A stretch of DNA of 64,000 nucleotides from Polynucleobacter cosmopolitanus (GTDB lineage Bacteria; Pseudomonadota; Gammaproteobacteria; Burkholderiales; Burkholderiaceae): the NCBI RefSeq assembly GCF_002224225.1, contig NZ_NJGG01000001.1:993998-1057997 (forward strand). The letters run 5' to 3'. Under the pieces are notes generated by a model that saw only the letters and a list, made by a program, of their open reading frames with translations, did no database searches and was not told where the DNA came from. Each line of letters begins with the position of its first letter. Within the stretch, counting starts at the first letter, position 1. The position numbers and the translations under genes are program-made. Below, in pieces: positions 50,339 through 58,312 of the stretch.

Positions 50339-51964
50339 ATGATTCGTATTACAGAACTGCGTTTGCCCATTGAGCATGCTCCAGAGGAGCTTGAAGCCGC
50401 TATCTTAAAGCGTTTGGGCATATCTTCTAAAGATTTAATTCATTTTATTGTTTTTAAGCGCAGTTACGACGCCAGAAAAAACATTGCATTGGCCTTTATT
50501 TATACCGTCGATGTATCTGTAAAAAATGAAGAAACTATTCTGGCTAAATTCGGGCACGATCAACATGTACGTCCATCCCCTGATACGAGTTACCACTTTG
50601 TCGCTCAAGCACAGGATCAGTCGGGCAAGCCATTATCAGAGAGACCGGTCGTCATTGGCTTTGGACCCTGCGGCATTTTTGCTGCTTTGGTTTTAGCTCA
50701 AATGGGTTTTAAACCAATTATTCTCGAACGTGGCAAACAAGTGCGAGAGCGCACTCAAGATACCTGGGGTTTGTGGCGCAAGAATGTTCTTAATCCGGAA
50801 TCGAATGTTCAGTTTGGTGAGGGTGGTGCAGGTACATTCTCCGATGGCAAGCTCTACAGTCAAATCAAAGACCCTAAGTTCTATGGTCGCAAAGTCATTC
50901 TAGAATTCATCAAAGCTGGAGCACCTGAGGAAATTGCCTATGTGGCGAAACCGCACATTGGTACCTTCCGCTTGGTCGGTGTTGTTGAAAAGATGCGCCA
51001 AGAAATCATCAGCTTGGGTGGTGAAGTGCGTTTTCAGCAAAAAGTCACAGGCTTCGAGATCAAGGATGGTGAGATTGCAGGCGTCAATTTAGAGAGTGGT
51101 GAAAAAGTAGCTGCTCGTCATGTGATCATCGCACTTGGTCACAGTGCGCGTGACACTTTCAAGGCATTGCATGAGGCTGGTGTTTATATCGAGCCGAAAC
51201 CATTTTCTGTTGGTTTTAGGATCGAGCATCCGCAATCATTGATTGATCGTGCCAGACTGGGTCCGCATGCTGGCAATCCTTTGATCGGCGCAGCTGATTA
51301 CAAGTTGGTGCACCATGCCAAGAATGGTCGAGCTGTTTATAGCTTTTGCATGTGCCCTGGTGGAACTGTTGTGGCTGCGACTTCAGAAGAGAACAGAGTG
51401 GTCACCAATGGTATGAGCCAATATTCTCGCAATGAACGCAATGCCAATGCAGGTATTGTTGTGAACGTTGATCCTGAGGATTATGGTGGCAGTGCTGAGA
51501 ACCCTTTAGCAGGCATTGATTTCCAAAGAGCTCTTGAGTCCAAGGCTTTTGAATTGGGTGGCAGAAACTATGAGGCACCTGGTCAATTGGTGGGTGACTT
51601 CATTGCTGGACAAACCTCCACTGAATTTGGCAACGTGATTCCTTCTTATAAGCCAGGTGTGCACCTGACTGATTTGGCGCAAGCACTGCCTGACTTTGTG
51701 ATTGAAGCAATGAGAGAGGCCTTGCCTGCATTTGATAAAAAGATCAAAGGCTTTGCCATGCATGATGCCGTTTTAACTGGGGTAGAAACCAGAACATCAT
51801 CACCTTTGAGAATCACCCGAGGAAATAATTATCAAAGCTTGAATATCAAAGGCTTGTACCCAGCTGGAGAGGGCGCAGGTTATGCCGGCGGTATCTTGTC
51901 AGCAGGTGTTGATGGCATCAAAGTGGCTGAAGCTTTGGCTCTGAGCATGGTTCAGGTCAAGTAA
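50339..51964 (+). CDS. COG2509-type FAD-dependent dehydrogenase
   Basis: 541 residues from ATG 50339 (MIRITELRLPIEHAPEELE), the family start; an upstream ATG at 50312 overlaps the divergent promoter. N-terminal alpha/beta cap (about 1-90), then the FAD Rossmann motif VIGFGPCGIFAALVLAQMGF near 104-123, the GEGGAGTFSDGKLYSQIKDP block near 163-182, and a C-terminal GLYPAGEGAGYAGGILSAGVD. Family known from structures but not function; uncharacterised dehydrogenase, cytoplasmic. Confidence 0.9.
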   Translation: MIRITELRLPIEHAPEELEAAILKRLGISSKDLIHFIVFKRSYDARKNIALAFIYTVDVSVKNEETILAKFGHDQHVRPSPDTSYHFVAQAQDQSGKPLSERPVVIGFGPCGIFAALVLAQMGFKPIILERGKQVRERTQDTWGLWRKNVLNPESNVQFGEGGAGTFSDGKLYSQIKDPKFYGRKVILEFIKAGAPEEIAYVAKPHIGTFRLVGVVEKMRQEIISLGGEVRFQQKVTGFEIKDGEIAGVNLESGEKVAARHVIIALGHSARDTFKALHEAGVYIEPKPFSVGFRIEHPQSLIDRARLGPHAGNPLIGAADYKLVHHAKNGRAVYSFCMCPGGTVVAATSEENRVVTNGMSQYSRNERNANAGIVVNVDPEDYGGSAENPLAGIDFQRALESKAFELGGRNYEAPGQLVGDFIAGQTSTEFGNVIPSYKPGVHLTDLAQALPDFVIEAMREALPAFDKKIKGFAMHDAVLTGVETRTSSPLRITRGNNYQSLNIKGLYPAGEGAGYAGGILSAGVDGIKVAEALALSMVQVK

Positions 51965-51976
51965 CTTCCAAACAGC

Positions 51977-53320
51977 TTAATCAGGATCAAATTTCTTCTT
52001 ACGAAGCTTGTTCAATGCATAAATGCCATAAGCAATGATGGGTGCTGATGCGCCACCGATGAGTTCTGCTGGAACCATCAAACCCAATTCTTTGACCCCT
52101 TTTGCCATGTAGATGATCAAACTCACGGCATAGTAGGTTAATACTAAAACTGACACGCCTTCGACTGTCGCTTGCAAGCGAAGCTGAATTTTTGCCCGTC
52201 GATCCATGCTCGCTAACAACTCTTGAGTTTGTCTTTCGTTCACAAACTCAATGCGTGTTCGCAAGATTTGCGTGGTACGTGAGATTCGATCAGATAATTC
52301 ACGCAAGCGACGTTGAGTCCATGAGCAGGTACTCATTGCTGGAGCAAAGCGACGCTCCATGAACTCAGATAAAGTTTGGACCCCAGGCAATGATGTCTCG
52401 CTCAACTCTTCAAGATTTTTTGCGGTCAACTGGCTATAAGCTTCAGCAGCAGTGAAGCGAAGGCCGTGCTCAGAAATCCATTCTTCAATTTTAGAAGCCA
52501 GGGTGGAAATGCGTTCTAAGAACTCTCCATCTTGGTGAGTTGCCATGCTCTCTTGATTTTGAGCCATAGAAATTTCTTTTGATAATTCTGATAGCTCTGC
52601 TTCGGCATTGCGCAAAGGACCCGATAAACTTTTTGCCACCGGAAATGCCAGCATGGAGGCCATGCGATAAATCTCAACTTCAGTGATTCGACGAGCGACT
52701 CGACCCGCCTGGCGTGAACCCATGCCAGCATGAGGCACTAAAAAAGAAATGTAACCATCTTCATTGACTTGTAAGTCGGTCCATAGTTGGGCTTTTTGAT
52801 TGGTGAGGATGGTGCTACCAATCAAGGTATTTCCTGAAAACAAATGCGACACTTCATCCGCACCTTTGAAAAGATCGCGATCTTCGAAGGTCACATCAAT
52901 CGCAGATATTCTTAAGCCGCCAGCCTCATGCAATGGTTTGATGTTCAGTTTGGCCAATAGTTGATTGACCTCATTTTCCAAGACAACTCGGCTCTTGATA
53001 GGGGCTTCCGTGATCAATTGATCTTGTTGAATCATGGCGGAAATGGAGGAGAACTCACCATGCAATTCCCATTTGATGATGATCCGCTGTGGGGCTGGCC
53101 TTAATTCAATGATGCGAAACGTTTGTCCATGGTTTAGGTCTATCGTTTGCTTCGTTTGTTCGTTAATGGCATTGATCCAGTCAAGCTGTTGTTGACGATC
53201 ATCGCCCTTCAGTAAGAATGCTTGATTGAGGATGCGATCTCTTGGCCACAGAGCAACAGGCGGTCTTGCATGGACCTCTTCATGAAGAAGGGTTCTCAGT
53301 GGGTGATCGTATGAACGCAT
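51977..53320 (-). CDS. DUF3422 family membrane protein
   Basis: 447 residues. N-terminal signature MRSYDHPLRTLLHEEVHARP, then VPHAGMGSRQAGRVARRITE near 200-219, a helical region, and two C-terminal transmembrane helices (VEGVSVLVLTYYAVSLIIYM; APIIAYGIYAL). The rest is predicted cytoplasmic. A Burkholderiales/rhizobial family of unknown role. Convergent with the flavoprotein. Confidence 0.93.
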   Translation of the reverse strand: MRSYDHPLRTLLHEEVHARPPVALWPRDRILNQAFLLKGDDRQQQLDWINAINEQTKQTIDLNHGQTFRIIELRPAPQRIIIKWELHGEFSSISAMIQQDQLITEAPIKSRVVLENEVNQLLAKLNIKPLHEAGGLRISAIDVTFEDRDLFKGADEVSHLFSGNTLIGSTILTNQKAQLWTDLQVNEDGYISFLVPHAGMGSRQAGRVARRITEVEIYRMASMLAFPVAKSLSGPLRNAEAELSELSKEISMAQNQESMATHQDGEFLERISTLASKIEEWISEHGLRFTAAEAYSQLTAKNLEELSETSLPGVQTLSEFMERRFAPAMSTCSWTQRRLRELSDRISRTTQILRTRIEFVNERQTQELLASMDRRAKIQLRLQATVEGVSVLVLTYYAVSLIIYMAKGVKELGLMVPAELIGGASAPIIAYGIYALNKLRKKKFDPD

Positions 53321-53439
53321 GCCAGAGCTCTTTGAGATGATTTTGATTGAGTAATACTATCACTCAGTCGTTAGTTACATTCTTTTAATAACTAAGGGTT
53401 AACAACCAATCACGACCCACTAAAGTAATTCTTTCCAAA

Positions 53440-53470
53440 AAGAATGGCTGGTTAAAAACCAGCCATTCTT
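53440..53470 (-). terminator. Terminator of the cytochrome c gene
   Basis: Perfect 14-base stem AAGAATGGCTGGTT / AACCAGCCATTCTT with loop AAA; on the minus strand it is followed by TTTTGG. Located 18 bases past the cytochrome stop. Confidence 0.85.
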
Positions 53471-53488
53471 GGTAGTTGATGCTAAAAA

Positions 53489-53797
53489 TTACTTAGCGCC
53501 GTCCAAAATCCATTTAACAACTGTCTTAGCATCAGCTTCGCTGATTGCAGCATTGGCTGGCATTGGAACTGGACCCCAAACACCTGAACCACCAGCTTTA
53601 ACTTTCTTAGCTAATTTGTCAACAGCATCCGCTTGACCTTTGTATTTCGCGGCGATGTCCTTGTAAGCAGGGCCAACTACTTTTTTATCTACAGCGTGAC
53701 AACCCATACAAGCATTTTTGCTGGCGATTTCTTTTGAAGCAAATGCTGGTGCAGATACCATCAATGCAGATGCTACTAATGCGCTAATCAATTTCAT
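53489..53797 (-). CDS. Class I cytochrome c (c551/c552 type)
   Basis: 102 residues with a Sec signal ending SAPAFA (residue 20) and an 82-residue mature monoheme protein. Heme motif CMGCH at 30-34; sixth ligand Met in VPMPAN near 79; VGPAYKDIAAKYKG is typical of c551/c552 electron carriers. Periplasmic donor or acceptor for a terminal oxidase or peroxidase. Strong GGAGAGAAC ribosome site on the minus strand. Confidence 0.94.
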   Translation of the reverse strand: MKLISALVASALMVSAPAFASKEIASKNACMGCHAVDKKVVGPAYKDIAAKYKGQADAVDKLAKKVKAGGSGVWGPVPMPANAAISEADAKTVVKWILDGAK

Positions 53798-53876
53798 GTG
53801 TTCTCTCCAATTGGTTACAAAACAACCTTACCCATGAGAAGTTTAGAAAGTCTGCTTCAGATAGTTAAGGGGTATT

Positions 53877-53925
53877 AACACCTAGTAGTTAGTTAAATTT
53901 ACTAAGTAATCAGCACCTAGGTGTT
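53877..53925. promoter_or_regulatory. Nested dyads upstream of the cytochrome c gene
   Basis: AACACCTAG (53877-53885) and CTAGGTGTT (53917-53925) are exact inverted repeats; the right one also contains the palindrome CACCTAGGTG, and a near-palindrome TTAGTTAAATTTACTAA lies between. It sits 80-128 bases upstream of the cytochrome start in a 295-base divergent gap. Regulator unknown. Confidence 0.35.
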
Positions 53926-54092
53926 TATTTTAGCTAAAGATTTTACTTTTCGCATGATTAATTAAATTGAGATTTACCAAGACTATTTAGATGATTTTGT
54001 GGGTATTGATGAACAAATGATCTAAGTCATTCTTGAAGAGGATAAGACCAGTATGATGGCAACAATTAACCCATAATTTTCAGGAAAACAGA

Positions 54093-54485
54093 ATGAATAT
54101 GAGCAAGGCTCAAAGAGTCTTTTTAGGTTTTGTGGGTATTTTTGGGGCCACTGGAGTTGCTGCAGGAGCTTACGGTGCGCATGCCTTATCTCAAAAACTG
54201 AGCCCTTATTTATTGAACGTATTCCAAACGGCTGTTTTGTATCAATTAATTCATGCATTAGCGCTTTTGGGCATCGTGGCTTTATTGAGCCAATCAGGGC
54301 GTTCGAAAGCCTTATTGATATCAGCTGGCTTGATGGTCATGGGAACTATCTTGTTTTCTGGCAGCTTGTATTTGCTAACACTCAGCTCATGGCGGGTTGG
54401 TTTAATCACGCCTTTGGGGGGCTTTTTGCTGATTTCAGCTTGGATTGTGCTGTTAATTGCAGGCATCACCTATAAAAAGCAGTAA
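54093..54485 (+). CDS. DUF423 membrane protein (YgdD-like)
   Basis: 130 residues, four transmembrane helices. GATGVAAGAYGAHALSQKLS near residue 20-39 and GSLYLLTLSSWRVGLITPLG near 91-110 are the DUF423 hallmarks. Inner membrane, function unknown. AGGAAAACAG precedes the ATG. Confidence 0.93.
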   Translation: MNMSKAQRVFLGFVGIFGATGVAAGAYGAHALSQKLSPYLLNVFQTAVLYQLIHALALLGIVALLSQSGRSKALLISAGLMVMGTILFSGSLYLLTLSSWRVGLITPLGGFLLISAWIVLLIAGITYKKQ

Positions 54486-54605
54486 TTGAGTAAATTTGCC
54501 TGAAAAACAGTCGATCAGTCGAAGGGGAATTCACCTAAAAGTTACAGGGAAATTAATTTTTTGGGATGATTTAACTAAATCAATAATTTATGCTAGATTA
54601 GAACT

Positions 54606-55181
54606 ATGAGAGTTGCTACCAAAGGTCGTTACGCCGTTATTGCCATGGTTGATTTAGCGAATCATTTCGCGAGTGATCAGCCGAGCCAAACTTTGGCTTC
54701 GATTAGTTCAAGACAAAATGTTTCTTTGAGCTATTTGGAGCAATTGTTTGCCAAGTTGCGTCAAGCAGGCTTGGTCGACAGCATGAGAGGCCCAGGCGGC
54801 GGATACACACTTGCCAGAAATCCTGATGAGATTTCTGTGGGTCAAATCATCATGGCTGTGGACGGGATCATGCCAGAGCAACAAGATCAGCAATTGGCTT
54901 GCCATGCTCTGTGGGATACCTTGCATCAAGAAATGTTGGGTTACATGAACTCCGTGACTTTATTGTCTTTACTCGATCCAGAGACTGCTAAGAAAATTGC
55001 TGCTGGTGTTAGATCTGGCAAAAAGCAGTTTGAACAGTCAGCACAAGTTCAAAGCAAGAAAAAAATCACCAAGTCAGCCGAGGTCAAAGCCAGTCCACGT
55101 GCAAAGGTGAAGAAGCAGCCAATCGTGAGCTCAGTGTTCAACTGGGGTTCTTATTTGCTTAAGAAAAAGAAAACGGCTTAA
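54606..55181 (+). CDS. Rrf2-family regulator, IscR-like without cluster cysteines
   Basis: 191 residues. The winged helix matches IscR closely: MRVATKGRYAVIAMVDLANH at the start, then VSLSYLEQLFAKLRQAGLVD and SMRGPGGGYTLAR. IscR holds [2Fe-2S] with three cysteines and a His in the segment before HALW; here that segment is shortened to EQQDQQLACHALW and C99 is the only cysteine in the protein. The C-terminus has a 50-residue Lys-rich tail. No iscSUA genes follow; the next gene is on the other strand. Confidence 0.9.
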   Translation: MRVATKGRYAVIAMVDLANHFASDQPSQTLASISSRQNVSLSYLEQLFAKLRQAGLVDSMRGPGGGYTLARNPDEISVGQIIMAVDGIMPEQQDQQLACHALWDTLHQEMLGYMNSVTLLSLLDPETAKKIAAGVRSGKKQFEQSAQVQSKKKITKSAEVKASPRAKVKKQPIVSSVFNWGSYLLKKKKTA

Positions 55182-55187
55182 TTAATC

Positions 55188-55991
55188 TCAAGACCCTTGC
55201 CAACGCGGGGGTCTTTTTTCACCAAACGCTTGAACACCTTCCTTGAAATCAGAGCTGCCATAGCAGGCTTTGATCAAATCATCGCAGTCAGGTAATTGAT
55301 GCTGATGGATTCGACTGATCGTCAACTTGGATGAGCGAATGGTTAAAGGTGCTAAATGCATGACTTTTTCCGCCATTGCTTTAGCAATTGATTCAAGTTC
55401 TGCGCTGTCTGCCACAGTATGAACATAGCCAGAAGCGAGCAACTCATCTGCATTGATCAGTTCAGCCATTAGCAACATTCTTTTGAGTGTTGGAATGCCC
55501 AAGTGAGCCACCAGCCTGGCAATATTGGTTGGCGATAAACAATTCCCCACTGTCTTTGCAATGGGTGCACCAAAGCGGGCATTTGGATTAGAAATCCTAA
55601 AATCACAAGCAGTTGCAATCGCGAGACCGCCACCAACTGCCAAGCCATCAATGATGGCAAAGGTTGGCATGGGCAGCTGTTCTAAAGCATCGATGTGAAG
55701 ATCAATCAAGGCTTCATAGTCAATGCCATCTTGTCCATCCTGGAATGATTTGAATTGTTCAATGTCAGTACCTGATACAAATGATTGGCCACCAACGCCG
55801 CGCAAGATGACAGCTTTGATAGTTTTGTCAGTGTGAAGTTTTCCGCAAATTGCTTTGAGGTCACTGTACATCGACCACGTCATGGCATTTCTGGCAGCGG
55901 GGCGATCAAAAGACACCCACGCAATCGCACCATCAATCTTTAGATGGACTTTTCCTGATGCGTCCGGGTTAACTTTATTTGCATCGCTCAC
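55188..55991 (-). CDS. Enoyl-CoA hydratase/isomerase family protein
   Basis: 267-residue crotonase-fold protein. ISWVSFDRP-like start (AIAWVSFDRPAARNAMTWSM), oxyanion-hole strand FVSGTDIEQFKSF near 71-83, and GLAVGGGLAIATACDFRI near 120-137. The usual catalytic Glu pair of hydratases is not clear: position after ADLGG is replaced by GNCLSPTNIARL, so it may be an isomerase, lyase or hydrolase. Three bases after the CoA-transferase gene, so it probably acts on the CoA ester that enzyme makes. Confidence 0.9.
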   Translation of the reverse strand: MSDANKVNPDASGKVHLKIDGAIAWVSFDRPAARNAMTWSMYSDLKAICGKLHTDKTIKAVILRGVGGQSFVSGTDIEQFKSFQDGQDGIDYEALIDLHIDALEQLPMPTFAIIDGLAVGGGLAIATACDFRISNPNARFGAPIAKTVGNCLSPTNIARLVAHLGIPTLKRMLLMAELINADELLASGYVHTVADSAELESIAKAMAEKVMHLAPLTIRSSKLTISRIHQHQLPDCDDLIKACYGSSDFKEGVQAFGEKRPPRWQGS

Positions 55992-55994
55992 GAA

Positions 55995-57227
55995 TCATTG
56001 CTCCACAGAAAATGCACCATCTTGTTCAAAGGCTTTGATTTGGTCAGCACTGAAACCTGCTTCTTGCAATACTTCATGGGTGTGCTCGCCCAACAAAGGA
56101 GGGTGACGACGAACTTGCTGCGGGGTGCCTTGCATCTTCACAGCAAAACCAATATTTGGAACTTTGCCTTCTAATGGGTGGTCTATTTCAATCTTCATTT
56201 TTCGATGTTGACCATGCTCACTGGCGAAAGCTCTTGGGTAATCCAAGATGGGACCTGCTGGAATACCTTTGGCCAGTAATTCATCAATCCAAACATCGGC
56301 AGCTTTAGCTGCAAATGACTTTTCTAGTTCATCGATGATGTATTCGCGATTGGCCAAACGATCGGAGATTGTTTTGCAACGTGCGTCATTGAATAAATCA
56401 TCGCGTCCCAAGATCTCACATAGCTTTTGCCAAAGTTTGTTATTGGTTGCGCCCATCACAAAATATTCATTCTTCGCTTTGACGGCTTGGTAAGGTGCGC
56501 TCATGCGATTGGCCGTGCCCAAAGCAACAGGCGGTTTACCTGTGCCCCAATATTCAGCCGTATCCCAAATTGAGAAAGCCAAAGCTGAGTCAAACAGTGA
56601 GGCATCGATGTATTGGCCTTGCCCTGTATTTTTAGCACCAATGTAAGCAGATAAAATTCCATAAGTGGCAAATAGTGCGCACCCGATATCTGCCACTGGC
56701 ACACCTGCTTTGACAGGTCTGCCATCGCCATGGCCTGTCATGGCCATCACACCTGACATCGCTTGAGCCATCAAGTCAAAACCTGGACGATCTGCCCAAG
56801 GACCACTTTGGCCAAAGCCAGAGATACTGGCATAAACCAAGCGAGGATTAATTTCGCTTAAAACTTCGTAAGAAACACCTAATTTTTTCATGACTCCTGG
56901 TCGATAGTTTTCTACCAAGATATCGGCATCTTTGACTAATTCAAAAAGAATTTTTTTACCGGCATCAGACTTTAAATTGATCGTGATGCTGCGTTTATTG
57001 CGATTCATGTTTAAAAAGCCCATGCTATCCGGGCCTTTCATTTTGAATCCCATCGCACCCCGTGTTTGATCCCCAGAACCTGGAGGTTCTATTTTGATCA
57101 CATCAGCCCCCATGTCAGCCAACAGCATGCAGGTATAGGGTCCCGCCATCACTTGGCTGATGTCAAGAACTTTCACGCCCACCAGGGGCAGTGGGCGTGG
57201 AGTTACTCCAGTTTGGGGAGACGTCAT
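55995..57227 (-). CDS. CaiB/BaiF family III CoA-transferase
   Basis: 410 residues. VKVLDISQVMAGPYTCMLLA and DMGADVIKIEPPGSGDQTRG form the N-terminal fold; the catalytic Asp is in DRPGFDLMAQAMSGVMAMTG near 167. Transfers CoA between carboxylic acids such as succinate, oxalate or mesaconate analogues. Its start overlaps the end of the Bug gene by one base, and the hydratase follows, defining a bug-caiB-ech unit. Confidence 0.93.
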   Translation of the reverse strand: MTSPQTGVTPRPLPLVGVKVLDISQVMAGPYTCMLLADMGADVIKIEPPGSGDQTRGAMGFKMKGPDSMGFLNMNRNKRSITINLKSDAGKKILFELVKDADILVENYRPGVMKKLGVSYEVLSEINPRLVYASISGFGQSGPWADRPGFDLMAQAMSGVMAMTGHGDGRPVKAGVPVADIGCALFATYGILSAYIGAKNTGQGQYIDASLFDSALAFSIWDTAEYWGTGKPPVALGTANRMSAPYQAVKAKNEYFVMGATNNKLWQKLCEILGRDDLFNDARCKTISDRLANREYIIDELEKSFAAKAADVWIDELLAKGIPAGPILDYPRAFASEHGQHRKMKIEIDHPLEGKVPNIGFAVKMQGTPQQVRRHPPLLGEHTHEVLQEAGFSADQIKAFEQDGAFSVEQ

Positions 57228-58213
57228 TACTCAGCCTTTACGTTCAACTCTTTAACAAGTTTTGAGTACTTGGTGAGTTCAGCTTTCAAGAACACTGAGA
57301 ACTCATCTGGTGTTTGAGGACCAGCTGTTTGCAAACCTTGCGCATCCAAAGTTGTTTTGTTCTTTGGGTCGTTCATGGCAGCACGAACTGCGGCGTCAAT
57401 TTTGGCGACCATGTCTTTAGGCATGTTTTTTGGCCCCATCACTGAGTACCAGTTAGTCACTTCAAAACCTTTGATGCCTACTTCTTCAAATGTTGGAACA
57501 TCTGGAAGGATGGATAAGCGTTTAGGTGTTGAAATAGCCAAAGGCTTTAATTTGCCAGCACGAATATGTGGCAATACTGGTGGCAAGGTGTCAAAGTTCA
57601 TATTGATTTGACCAGCCATCAAGTCAATGATTGCTTGACCACTGCCTTTGTATGGCACGTGATTCATTTGAACTTTAGCGATCTTTGAGAACAAAGCGCC
57701 AGCCAAGTGCTGTGTGCTACCAATACCAGAAGAACCATAAGTCATTTGAGCTGGATTGTTTTTAGCCAAGCTGATCAACTCAGGAACTGTTTTTGCTGGA
57801 ATTGAAGGGTGTAAAACCAGTACGTTAGGCACATAACCAACATAAGTGATTGGTGTGAAATCTGTGCCCGCATTGAATGGAATTTTTGGTAAAACAAATG
57901 GAGCAATCGCATTTGAATTTGAATGGCCCATCAGCAATGTGTAACCATCAGCTGGAGACTTTGCAACCAAGTCTGCAGCAATTGTGCCTGCAGCACCAGA
58001 TCTGTTTTCAATGATGATGTTTTGACCTAGGATCTCACTCATTTTTGGAGCCAAAGCACGCGCCACAATGTCTGTGCCTCCACCTGGTGCAAAGCCAACC
58101 ACCAAGCGAATTGGTTTTGTTGGCCAAGCTGCTTGAGCTAAAACTGGTGATGCCAGTACTGAACTTGTTAATGCTGCCACAGCTGTGGCAATGATTTTAC
58201 GTCTTGTGTTCAT
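57227..58213 (-). CDS. Bug/TctC-family periplasmic substrate-binding protein
   Basis: 328 residues with signal peptide ATAVAALTSSVLASPVLAQA (cleavage near residue 28) and the Bug motif KPIRLVVGFAPGGGTDIVAR near 33-52, then GAAGTIAADLVAKSPADGYT. Likely binds a carboxylate that the adjacent CoA-transferase activates. No membrane partners nearby. A 99-base AT-rich gap separates it from the upstream dehydrogenase; this gap contains TTGTTACAACAA, a possible regulator site. Confidence 0.93.
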   Translation of the reverse strand: MNTRRKIIATAVAALTSSVLASPVLAQAAWPTKPIRLVVGFAPGGGTDIVARALAPKMSEILGQNIIIENRSGAAGTIAADLVAKSPADGYTLLMGHSNSNAIAPFVLPKIPFNAGTDFTPITYVGYVPNVLVLHPSIPAKTVPELISLAKNNPAQMTYGSSGIGSTQHLAGALFSKIAKVQMNHVPYKGSGQAIIDLMAGQINMNFDTLPPVLPHIRAGKLKPLAISTPKRLSILPDVPTFEEVGIKGFEVTNWYSVMGPKNMPKDMVAKIDAAVRAAMNDPKNKTTLDAQGLQTAGPQTPDEFSVFLKAELTKYSKLVKELNVKAE

Positions 58214-58312
58214 GATGTCTCCTCGTTGAACAATGATGACTACAGTTCTAAAAACTTACTCTTACTTCTTGTTACAACAAACTACAAATACATAAGTACA
58301 AAAAATTAAAAC

